Below are positions 55,394-64,000 of a stretch of 64,000 nt of DNA, piece after piece. Origin of the DNA: Tupaia tana (Eukaryota; Chordata; Mammalia; Scandentia; Tupaiidae); NCBI GenBank assembly GCA_026018925.1, contig JAKSZU010000016.1, forward strand, positions 79,866,059 through 79,930,058, read 5' to 3'. The first letter of the stretch is position 1. Every line of letters begins with the position of its first letter. The notes under the pieces were generated by a model. The model made no database searches and was not told the DNA's origin. It saw nothing but the letters and a program-made list of their open reading frames with translations. Both the position numbers and the translations under genes were made by a program.

Positions 55394-55660
55394 GACAATC
55401 AGGACATGAGACTTCTAGGAAAGGAAGCGTGAGTGCAAAGGTCCTGAGATCCAGTGAGACCAGAATGTTCCCGTCAGGCATGGGAGGCCGCTGTGGCTGG
55501 AGCACAGTGAGTTAGGAAGTTTCTCATCTCCCTAGGAGACTGAAACCCTAGGAATGCAGGGACAGGGTTTGCCACTCACCCCGGAATCTGGGCCTGGAAC
55601 AGGCTTTGGCACATAGATGAGGCTCTAACCATTTAATGAATAAATGAATGAACGGGGCTT
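55394..55660 (-). repeat. L2 LINE fragment continuing across the composite SINE
   Basis: 'ggaagcgtgagtgcaaaggtcctgagatcc', 'ggaggccgctgtggctggagcacagtgag' and 'gcacatagatgaggctctaacc' belong to antisense L2. 54760-54900 on the other side of the SINEs is the other part of the same fragment. Confidence 0.5.
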
Positions 55661-55929
55661 CCAACAGGGCTCTTAGCAGCTCAAAACAGGCGAGAGCAGT
55701 TACAGAATGCCGCAAAGGTAGACGGCTTCCAGTATCGGAAAAGGGCACAGGGTGCCTCCACCTTTTTCGGTGGAGTAATGACTGCAGGGCACATAGGCAG
55801 CGGCAAGAAAGTGGGAAGAGACGAAAGGGAGTAGCTTAGGAACCTCTCCATCTGCAGCTGCTGCGAGCACCCCAACCTCTGAGACCCAGGACATTTATAC
55901 GAAGCACGAGGCACACAATTAGGCAGCAT
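55661..55929. other. Unique sequence
   Basis: No repeat family or exon is recognised. Confidence 0.4.
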
Positions 55930-56480
55930 CTCCAGATAATACTCAGGAGGCCTTACATTTCATTTCCGTCAACCACTGCTGGGTTTTGGCACCATTTTCA
56001 TTGTAAATATGAGTAATGCGGACCCCTTAGTCACCATTAAGTAGCAATCTGGGGAAATCATCCACTTCCAATAATCCATTTCTCTAATTTAGAACACTCT
56101 GAAACCACATAATGAATAACACTGTCGCCAACTCTCCGGTAATGACATATGACATATGTCTGCAATTGCTCTTTTCAAGATAAATCCCACTGTGTTGCTC
56201 CCCTCAGAAACGCCTACTTATTTATTCACCTAGGGTCTCCACACACAAATACAATATATTCATATCTGGAGAGGAATTTAGAAACAAAGTGAATCCTTGG
56301 TTTTGAAATATCAGGAAAAAGTTCCGTCCTCACATAATAAATAAAGTTCTGTCTACAAATGGTTGATTAATATGCAGTTATATTCTTAAGTGCAGGCTGT
56401 CAATTAATTCCAAAGTACCTTATTTAATTAGTGATACCATTCGGTATATTCCCATTAGCATCTTCCCATTTTTACAACTG
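55930..56480. promoter_or_regulatory. Candidate conserved regulatory element, long
   Basis: About 550 repeat-free bases rich in regulatory-type motifs: taatgacatatgacatatgt with two overlapping CATATG E-boxes, tgcaattgctc, ggttgattaatatgcag, gtcaattaattcc and tttaattagtgat. It is the longest such block in the window, and no open frame fits it. Confidence 0.42.
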
Positions 56481-57560
56481 CAATTTTATTCTACCGCCTT
56501 CCAAAGAACTTTGGGTTCTCTTTTAGAAGACATTGTTTTTCTCATTCCCTTCACTGCATAAGTGGTGCTCCCTCGGCATTCACAGCTGGGGATTATTATA
56601 AAAATTCCCCAAGTTCTGGGTCTTGTTCTTCTTACTGTCCCATCTTCCCAAAGACGTGGAAAGGGAATGAATCAGCATCCAAGAACCAGCTCTTCTCAAA
56701 CCCAAGAGATGAACAAAGAGAAAAACATAACTCTTTTCAGAGTTATGAATAATGGAAGGAGGCTGCAAGTCATCGTTGTATTAAAAGATGCTCTTCCTCT
56801 CCCATCTGAGGACACCCTCCACAACCCTCACTTTTGTGCAGAAATCATTTCCTTGAGTTACTCCAGTAATCATATTAAACATGCCAAACTCCAGATGTAA
56901 TGATCAGAGGGGAAATCTCTTAATATGGTAGAGGAAATACATTAGGCTAAGTAAATAATATGTCACAAGCATTTGGTTGGAGGGTATGTATATGTATAAT
57001 TCTGTAATTAAATAGGTTTCAGGGTATTCCATTTAATGCTTAAGTAAAAGAACTGAAATACGTTAATTCAGTAACATCGGGTGAGTATGTATCACCTAGT
57101 AAGACCCTGGGAGATATAACAGACTTGAACAAAAGAAAATTTCTATATGTTTCTATCTTGGGCCATAAGACTTGGGTGAGCTGAGAGCACAGGTAAAATT
57201 TGACCAGGCTGACGCGGGGCTTAGGTAAGGCTAAACTGTTGGCTCCTCTTTTACACACCACCCCCAATTAAAATGTGAATGAAATTACAATAAGCAAATG
57301 CACATACAACTAAACATGGACCTTCATGAGGGCAGTACGGATCTGCCCACCTCTGCCTTAGACTGAATTTGACCACAGGTCAAAGAATGAGTTGAACCGG
57401 GAGGAAGCAGAGCTACCGTACTGATGGCTTCATGAGTGAGCTGGGTGTTCTGTGGTCAGGGAAGTTTTTACCTCAACTATTCTCTCTCACCCCTTCTTAT
57501 CACACAGAGGACGTTGTCCAAAAGTGACCAAGACAGGAAGAGCCAGGAGCCAGCAGAGAG
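56481..57560. other. Unique sequence
   Basis: No repeat family is recognised. A 112-aa frame at 56562-56900 has no family resemblance and no clear splice context. Confidence 0.4.
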
Positions 57561-57793
57561 CCAGGTTTCTCAGCCTCAGCACTGCTGACAGCTAGACCAC
57601 GCGGAGTCTGGTGAGAGGGCTGTCTATGTGTGGTGCCATGTTTAGCAGAATCCCTGAACTCTACCCTTGAGAGCAACCAGGAGCAACTTCCTCTACCAGG
57701 AGCAAGCACCCCACCCTACACTGGGACAAGCTGAAATGCCTCCAGACACAGCTGGACATTCCCCAGGGGAGCTAAAACCCCCTGAGAACACTG
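57561..57793 (-). mobile_element. MER20 (hAT-Charlie)
   Basis: The antisense order 'ccaggtttctcagcctcagcactgctgacag', 'catgtttagcagaatccctgaactctaccc', 'gcctccagacacagctggacattccccagggg' and 'ccctgagaacactgg' fits MER20 end to end. Confidence 0.78.
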
Positions 57794-58171
57794 GCATACA
57801 GGATGGTTTATTCCTGCTTATTTTTGCGACATCTCCCTCTTAGGGTTCCTGTGACATTTTTCTTTATTGATCAATTATCACTTCTTTGTTAGTTACTAAA
57901 ATTCAAATATAAGCAGGAAGAGGAAAGATTTCATCAACTTAATTTTAGAAATTAATGAGAAATAACAGCTGTATACCATTTTAGACCTCCCCTCTGGTAC
58001 ACATTGGAATGCACACAGGACAGATCCTTTGACACTCCTGTCTGTGCACAGGTTAAGAAAACACATTTCTACTCCTCAAGTGATCATGCAAGTATCCGTT
58101 TTAATTTAACAAATGGTATTCAACACCTTTCCATACTCTGGTACACATAAATTAATTTCATTCTTTTGTTA
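57794..58171. promoter_or_regulatory. AT-rich unique block, possible regulatory
   Basis: Repeat-free sequence with tttattgatcaattatcac and caacttaattttag at 57860-57950. Too little for a firm call. Confidence 0.2.
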
Positions 58172-58333
58172 TTCATTTATATAATTTATTTTGTTATTAT
58201 TATTATTTTAATTTAATCAGGAAGAGAGAGAAAGTAGAGAAAGTGAGAAAGCAAGGTGCCAGGTCTTGGACTTGAACCACAGTTTGTCATGTGGGAGTCT
58301 AGTGCTTTAACCACCACGCCTCCTGCTGGCCCC
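58172..58333 (-). mobile_element. tRNA-derived SINE, short form
   Basis: On the minus strand: ggggccagcaggaggcgtgg head, tggttaaagc A box, ggttcaagtcc B box, aagacctggcaccttgctttc joint and an (aat)n tail. Flanks share tcattctttt (58158-58167 and 58338-58347). Confidence 0.92.
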
Positions 58334-58468
58334 AACCTCATTCTTTTTAACAGCTGAATAGTATTCCATTATGTGGAAGAATCAAAACATACCCCAAATT
58401 ATCTATTGCTAAGTCTTTTAGGTTCATTCATATATATGTATATGTACACAGACACATACATACACATG

Positions 58469-58597
58469 GTCTTCAAAACATTCATGGAAAATACATACAA
58501 TAAAAACTGTGTAGATTTCAAAAAATCTTTGGCACCAAAATTAACTGGTACTTTATATCTTTTTTTTCCACAGATTTTTCAACTTCCTTCTTTTTAA
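58469..58597 (+). mobile_element. mariner-type MITE, family 1
   Basis: 'ggtcttcaaaacattcatggaaaatac', 'gtagatttcaaaaaatctttggcaccaaaatt', 'ccacagatttttcaacttcc'. The next SINE was inserted at its right end. Confidence 0.7.
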
Positions 58598-58852
58598 GGT
58601 TTATGTTAGAGGCACATGAGCTCACTAGAGAGAGACAGAGAGAGCTTCATGAGAGGAAAAGTAAGAAATCGCCTCCCAAGGGGAATGGCCATGTCACAAT
58701 CCCTTCTCCTCTGTTCTCTTCCTGATTCTGAGATTCTGGGCATGCACACACACACTCCCTGGCCTGATTTTTAAGCTGCCAGGTCTGAGATTAAACCGTG
58801 GTTGGCCATATGGGAGCTTAGCACCTTAACAACCATGCAACCTGCTGGCCCC
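58588..58852 (-). mobile_element. tRNA-derived SINE, long form
   Basis: On the minus strand: ggggccagcaggttgcatgg head, ggtttaatctc B box, the body and gaagggattgtgacatggcc, ending in 'gtgagctcatgtgcctc'. The imperfect repeats ttttcaacttcc and ttttcaattccc flank it. Confidence 0.9.
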
Positions 58853-59279
58853 ACTTTTCAATTCCCTTAAGTCCTCTTTCAAGCTCATGTGACATTTCCT
58901 CACATGCCCTTGCCCTCTCTATATATATCTTTGTAGGTTCAGTTTCTAGTAAAGGAACCTCCAGTTTCTCCTTCTTCTATTCATTCTTCTGACCGTGTTT
59001 TACTAACTCCTTTTCAAATGTCTTTCCATTTAGGGCAAGATAGTCCATTGCTGTTTGGTTGATTTTGTGGGACTTCTCAACCCGTTTTCTTTTACTGTGC
59101 AATTAGAAATGAGAAGCCTATCGGGCACAGGGCCAGTGCTGGGGCTCCGTCTGCCAGTCGCTGACCTTCTTCCTTCAGCCAAGTGGATTCCTGGCCCTCA
59201 CCCCACCACAGGCAGCTGCTCGCCTTCTCCGTGCGTTAGGTCTGTGTGGCTGAGGGCCTCCGATGATCTCAGGTTCTAC
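58853..59279. other. Unique sequence
   Basis: No repeat family or exon is recognised. Confidence 0.4.
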
Positions 59280-60090
59280 CGAGGGCCAGTATCAAGCTAG
59301 GTACTGGGGAAGAATCACAAAGTGAAAAGCAGACACCATCTGTCCCCTGTGGAGCATCCAGCAGTTTGGGACCAAGAGGCATTATTCATAACTGCTTAGA
59401 CGTGGGTGTAAGTGACAACTGAACTGCTGTTTTACAGGAGAGGAGTCCAGTGCTCTAAGGGTGGTGGGCCAGGGCCCAGCAGATGGCACAGTAGTTACAT
59501 CGCTGGACTCCCACATGGCCAACTGCGGTTCATGTCCCGTACCTGGTTGAAAATCACGCCAGGCACGTGTGCGTGTGTGCCCAAGATCCCAGGAGGAGAA
59601 TGGAGGAGAAGGGGTTACAGCATGGCCATCCACCCTGGGAAGTGATTTCTCACCTGCCCTCTCACTGTCTCTCTCTAGTGAGTGCATGCACTCTAAGACA
59701 AAAACTTCTTTAAAAAATAAAAATTAAAAAGAATGAGGGACCAACGCAGTCCAACGTCTCATGGCAAGCATTCCTGAGAAGGGGAGGTTGGGCCAGGATC
59801 CAAATCCCAGAAAAGTATTAACCAGGTGGGTGATGGGGGTAGAAGAAGACACAGGTGGAGGCTCAGCACATGCCATGCCTTTGAGGGAAGGGAAGGAGGC
59901 TCCTGAGGTCTCGGGCCTTCCTGGGAACAGATCTCAGGGAGGGAGAGGACAGCAAGGGAGGGGTTGGCAGCAGAACACCTTGAACCTCGCAGAGCGAGAT
60001 AGGATTTGGTTTTATTTTGAAAGTGCTAGAGAACAAGGCAGTGACATGGTCACATTCAGGCTTTGGAAGGATCACCCTGCTGAAGTGTGA
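59280..60090 (-). repeat. L2 LINE, antisense, split by a SINE
   Basis: 'gctaggtactggggaagaatcacaaagtg...catctgtcccctgtggagcatcc' opens it. After the SINE, 'gaacaaggcagtgacatggtcacattcaggctttggaaggatcaccctgc' continues it. This order is diagnostic for L2. Confidence 0.7.
59472..59730 (+). mobile_element. tRNA-derived SINE, long form, nested in L2
   Basis: The gggcccagcagatggcac head, B-box-like ggttcatgtcc, gcacgtgtgcgtgtgtgccc block, ggggttacagcatggcc and an A-rich end. Intermediate age. Confidence 0.92.
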
Positions 60091-61054
60091 CACGTAGCAC
60101 TTGGGAAGTCGCCAGCTGTCACCGTCCTGAGCCTCCATCAACTGAGCAAACGCCTGCTCCTTTCCTATAAGCCCTTCTCATCCAGTGGTAATTCGGGACT
60201 GATAAGGAGCAGGACATGTTTTTCCATTTCTTCTTTAATGGACTTACTTTCTTCATCTGTGACCACTTGCTTTTTGGCCTGGTTTGAAGGAGAGAACTTT
60301 CAGCCCTTTGGAGATTATAGTGAAGAAAAGAGCTTTCAGAGAAAATGGGATTAAGGCACATGCTATTTTTCTTAAACTAACCTCTAACAAGAAACTTGAT
60401 TAATTTTTAAAAATGTAAAATGGAGTGTCTTCTTTAGAGGGATATTATATCTTACAATAGTTGGTGTTACATTGGAGAAAACTAAGAGACCTAATGTACA
60501 TGTAATAAACATGTACACAAACCTTCAGTCTATTAAACTCTGCCCCTAAACTGCTTACTTCTCCCTAAACGAAAATTTTAGTTTATAGCATGGCTAATCT
60601 GTGGCAGTGCAATCATATTTTAACCTTATCAAATATCCCCACATATTTCTTCTACCTGCTCAAAAATGGAACATCAGAGATTGAGATTTTATTTGGAAAA
60701 TTCCTTATTCATCATACGGAAACACATTCAATTGCATTCAAGGAATTCAATTTAAAACTAATTTATCTTACATTAATGTTTAAATTCATGAGATTCCACA
60801 AAAAGTCATTCTTGTTGTAATAAATTCAGAGTCAATATGATAATTATTAAAACCAAAATGAGCGTGAGAAAAATAAATCATATGGTCTTAGGGTTAGTAC
60901 TCTTGTCTGAGCTCTGAGGCTTGTAGCAAAGAGGGAAGCAAAAGATGAAGAAAACGAAGGAAGGAAGGAAGGAAGGAAGGAAGGAAGGAAGGAAGGAAGG
61001 AAGGAGCTGAGAAAGGAGAGGGACAGAGAGCCAGGAGAGCAAGACTACATGCCA
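60091..61054. other. Unique AT-rich sequence
   Basis: 60360-60830 is repeat-free and AT-rich, with cattcaattgcattc and aaactaatttatc, so it may be regulatory. No exon is seen. Confidence 0.3.
60956..61003. repeat. (GGAA)n microsatellite
   Basis: About 12 pure ggaa/aagg units. Confidence 0.95.
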
Positions 61055-61145
61055 TCACCATTTATGGCACACTTGTTGGATACCAGGCACTGCTCTGGGT
61101 TCTATCCACATAGCGACGCCACCCAACCACCCATGGAGGCTACTA
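61055..61145 (-). repeat. MIR SINE fragment
   Basis: 'ggcacacttgttggataccaggcactgctctgggttctatccacatag' is the antisense MIR 3' end. Confidence 0.65.
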
Positions 61146-61159
61146 GAAAACGACAACAC

Positions 61160-61450
61160 GAGCTAACAATTGTTGTGTGCTTCTGTGTTGGCAGCTCCTC
61201 ATGTGCACTGACTGACCCAACCCATGCAAGCTGATGTGAGAACAGCTCTGTCCCCAGGTGAGAGAAACGAGAAAAGGGAAAGTTAGAGGACATGACCAAG
61301 GTGAAGCGGCAAGAGAGAAACCTAGGCTCAGGCTTCACATTCCTCCACCATGTGGTCTGTCTGCCTGAAATGTGAAGAGGTGGCCATTTTGCAAACAAGA
61401 GAACTCAAGCCCCCCAAGATTAAGCTCCCCAAGGCAAGGCAGCATGTGAA
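61160..61450 (-). repeat. MIR SINE fragments, probably two adjacent
   Basis: The order 'ttgtgtgcttctgtgttggcagctcc', 'gaaagttagaggacatgaccaaggtg' and then again 'ttttgcaaacaagagaactcaagcc..aaggcaaggcagcatgtg' suggests two antisense MIR copies next to each other. Confidence 0.5.
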
Positions 61451-61999
61451 TTCTGGCTTTCTGAACTCCTAAGATCTTGCCTCCAAAGGAAACTCCCCGG
61501 GAACATCAGTGCTCCCTTATGGACTGAAGAGCGAAGTTCCTCTGTGTCCACCACTGGGACTGCCCCACCCTTCACAGCTGCCAGTGACTTCCAGATCCCC
61601 TCAGATTTGCTTCCTGCATCGATTGACCCCCTCCCCCCATCTCCTACTAGTTTCTTTCTTCGCGTTATCGATTGAGAACTCTCGCTTTCTGCAGTGATAC
61701 AGTGGATAAATACCCACTAACCGGGAAATGATATTGCACTTTTAAAAAGCAAGAGAAAATGGAACTCAAAAAGGCTTCATGTACATAGGTATTTGGACCC
61801 TCAATATCAAAACAGACTGTTTAAAAAGGAAGGTTCATTTCAGGTTCTCGACTTACTTGCTCTAAGCATAGAGCTCTCTTTCCCGTTAGTTACTTTTCCT
61901 CTTCCTTTCCAAATCACCCTGGAAGGCCAAATTATCTGACTTTTCCATTAATGCTGGGATTTATGTGCATATTTTAAAATATCTAGGAGAGTAGTTTCC
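61451..61999. other. Unique sequence
   Basis: No repeat family or exon is recognised. Confidence 0.4.
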
Positions 62000-62192
62000 A
62001 GCAGTGGTGTTCTCCCCCTAGGGAGCACTTGTGGTATCTATAGACCTTTCTAGTTGTCGTGTCTAGGGTCGGGGAGGGGTGTGCCACGGGCTTCCAGTGG
62101 GTAGAGGTCATTCCCTACTAGGCAGGATAGCCCCCATACAAACCATGTGGCCCCCAGTGTTGACAGAGCGGAGGTGAGGCTGAGAACCTCGA
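62000..62192 (+). mobile_element. MER20 (hAT-Charlie)
   Basis: 'cagcagtggtgttctccccctagggagcacttgtgg', 'gtgggtagaggtcattccctactaggcaggatagccccc', 'gaggctgagaacctcg' gives MER20 in sense. Confidence 0.78.
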
Positions 62193-62401
62193 TCTACACG
62201 GATATACGTAAAGCTATGGCCAGGAGTTTATGTCGGGAAAAGGGGTGGGGACAAGAGGATCACTTAATCACTTCGTTCTTTCCCTTCTGAGTTACAGAAA
62301 GTTTTCCTTTACAATTCATAACTGTTTCTGTAACTGTCATTACAATATTAAAAATATGTCTGTTTTGAAATGTTGTCTTCAAGAAAAGTTTGGTTTTGTT
62401 G

Positions 62402-62668
62402 GGAACCAGCAGTTAGCGTAATGGCTATGTCGCTGGACTCCCACGTAGTTGACCGCGGTTCGCGTCTCGGACCGGGTGGCTTACAACTCACGCCGGGCGC
62501 GTGTGCGTGCGTGCCCAAGATCCCGAGAGGAGAATGGAGGAGAAGGGATTGCGGCGTGACCATCCCCCCTGGGGGGTGATTTCTCGTTTCTTTCTATCTC
62601 TCTGTCTCTCTCTGTCTGTCTGGCGAGCGCACGCGCCCTATAGCGAAAACCTCTCAAAAAAAGAAAAA
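62402..62668 (+). mobile_element. tRNA-derived SINE, long form, youngest copy
   Basis: Full-length and CpG-rich. The A box ttagcgtaatgg is at 62413-62424 and the B box ggttcgcgtc at 62457-62466, giving an intact RNA polymerase III promoter layout. The cccccctggggggt hairpin is at about 62564. The ending is gcgcacgcgccctatagcg, then an A-rich tail. A perfect 20-bp duplication lies at 62382-62401 and 62669-62688. This is the best reference copy in the window. Confidence 0.98.
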
Positions 62669-62907
62669 AGAAAAGTTTGGTTTTGTTGCCTTTTTAAAAA
62701 AAATTGTGGATTTTTTAAAAAAGAAAGACAAAACAAAGAATAGATATGAGAAAATTAATTCCAAGGTAGGTGGTTATGACTCCAGAGAGAAACCACCTTT
62801 GATAGGGACTGGGTCAGTTTTCTCTTCTCTGTGTTGTACTGACTAAGCAGGACAACTTTAACTGATAGATTTTCATTATTCATTCAGATGATTATTAAGG
62901 AAAACAG

Positions 62908-63085
62908 AGGGCCCCGGTGGTGGGGCACGATAACACCGCTGGGTCGAGGTGGCCTCTCTGCACACTCTGGGCACACTGAGACTGGGAGTAGACTGCAGCA
63001 TGAAGACCTTTGGGTGTACCTGTCTCTCTCTGTCTCTTTGTCCCATGAAGGAGATAAATAAACTTGTTTAAAAAAAGAAAAATAA
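62908..63085 (+). mobile_element. Second tRNA-derived SINE family, shortened
   Basis: The head is gggccccggtggtggggcac. The body has 'gagactgggagtagactgcagcatgaagacctttggg', then gtacctgtctctctctgtctc and 'tcccatgaaggagataaataaac'. It is shorter than the copy at 16061. Confidence 0.72.
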
Positions 63086-63253
63086 AGATGTACTTGGCAC
63101 ATTCATTTTAAAAATGAAATCCACAATTTACTTCAAATCACCAATTCATGTGTAAAGCAACATTACATCTTGAATTGTTATCTTGTTGGTAAGAGAGTGA
63201 CTTATGTTCTTGAACTTTCTTAGTCATTCTATTACTGTGAAATATGAAGGGTA

Positions 63254-63492
63254 GGGGCCAGGACGCAGCATAACGGTTGATGTTCTGGACTCCCACGTGG
63301 CCTACCATGGTTTAAGTCCTAGACCTGGTGGCTTAAAACTCATGCCAGGTGCATGTGAGTAAATCCATGCCTAAAATCCCAAGAGGAGAATGGAGACGAG
63401 ACTGTGGCCATTCCCACCGGGGGTGATTTCTCACGTTCCTTCTCTCGGTCTTTCTCCAACAAGCGCACATGTTCTGTGGCAAGAACTTTAAA
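63254..63492 (+). mobile_element. tRNA-derived SINE, long form
   Basis: The aggggccaggacgcagc head has A box taacggttgatg and B-box-like ggtttaagtcc. The body keeps cccaagaggagaatgg and a shortened hairpin. The tail has become a microsatellite. Confidence 0.9.
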
Positions 63493-63493
<1 letters not shown>

Positions 63494-63577
<84 letters not shown>

Positions 63578-63582
63578 TAAAG
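63494..63582. repeat. (GT)n(AT)n compound microsatellite
   Basis: A gt run of about 40 bases, then an at run of about 35, then aaat units. It grew from the SINE tail. Confidence 0.96.
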
Positions 63583-63629
63583 TGTAGACAGAGATTAGGA
63601 ATTCAGATGGGAGAGAAGCCTACACTCTG

Positions 63630-63925
63630 GCCATACTTCATTCCTGTGGCCAGCCCTTACTCAGCCTTCAAGATCTAGACCAGAGGCCACCTCTCCCAGG
63701 CTGCTGCTGCTTCCCAGTTTGTGAGAAGCAGCTGGAATACACACTTCCTGTCACACCCTGCGACTCCTTCAAGCCCAGCCCATAGCACAGAGCACTGTAT
63801 TTGTCCTGTTTCTTGTCCAGGCCTTTTCCATTCCCATCCTCATTCGTGCAACACCTAGACCAGTGACTGGCATTTAGTGGTTACTCAAAACCTCAACTGA
63901 CTAGTAAACGAATGAGTGCATACAT
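63630..63925 (+). repeat. L2 LINE 3' end
   Basis: 'cttactcagccttcaagatctagacc', 'cacttcctgtcacaccctg', 'agaccagtgactggcatttagtggttactcaaaacctcaactgactagtaaacgaatgag' give the sense L2 3' end in order. Confidence 0.7.
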
Positions 63926-64000
63926 GGAAAAGTGAAAGAACAAAAGAAACACAAAGAAGAGCGTCTGCTGACTCCAGGGAAATTAAAAGCCAGGGAGTAG

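Noticed and set aside
56562-56900. 112-aa frame as a possible exon
   Set aside because: No homology that I recognise and no convincing splice signals at the needed phase.
62402-62476. tRNA gene
   Set aside because: The tRNA-like heads have A and B boxes but do not fold into a proper cloverleaf and are fused to SINE bodies.
62370-62579. Recurring 'protein family' (MAMSLDSHVV...-like frames and their antisense partners) at about 9.0, 47.4, 55.1 and 62.4 kb
   Set aside because: All are translations of the same long-form SINE on either strand. The sequence repeats because the SINE repeats, not because of coding selection.

Overview
This window is mammalian nuclear non-coding DNA, intergenic or deep intronic. 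I found no protein-coding exon and no RNA gene that I can defend. The longest open frames are 171 aa or less, lack splice or family context, and mostly run through repeats. Base composition is ordinary AT-rich mammalian sequence with strong CpG depletion, apart from the youngest SINE copies and one small CpG cluster near 13.8 kb.

The organism can be narrowed from the repeats. The dominant mobile element is a tRNA-derived SINE with about 30 copies in several forms: a long form of about 265 bp, a short form of about 165 bp that lacks roughly 100 internal bases, an older diverged group, and a separate second family. One A-tailed copy (3401-3515) resembles a monomeric 7SL/Alu-type SINE, which points to Euarchontoglires. 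Alu dimers, rodent B1/B2 and rabbit C elements are absent. A lineage with both 7SL-monomer and tRNA SINEs fits a treeshrew (Tupaia) best. This is inference, not proof.

Layout. 0-10 kb holds L2 and MIR relics, seven tRNA-SINE and 7SL-SINE insertions, a mariner-type MITE and a 19-bp tandem repeat. 10-24 kb is mostly unique sequence with MER5A, MIR, one MaLR LTR, two copies of the second SINE family and an L1 3' end. 24-34 kb has LTR relics, many SINEs, a degenerate minisatellite, SINE tandems and L2. 34-46 kb has few young insertions and holds several stretches that look like conserved non-coding elements, with homeodomain, POU and TCF-like motifs, plus a clear 31-bp minisatellite. 46-64 kb has L2 and L1 relics, further regulatory-looking AT-rich blocks, two MER20 elements, a composite double SINE with a single target-site duplication, and the youngest SINE copy, which has a perfect 20-bp duplication.

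Nothing here works as an operon or pathway. The functional candidates are cis-regulatory: repeat-free blocks dense in homeodomain-type motifs, of the kind found around developmental genes. I did not find a convincing new biological system. The most useful leads are the composite SINE, the SINE subfamily structure, the MITE families, the minisatellites and the regulatory candidates.
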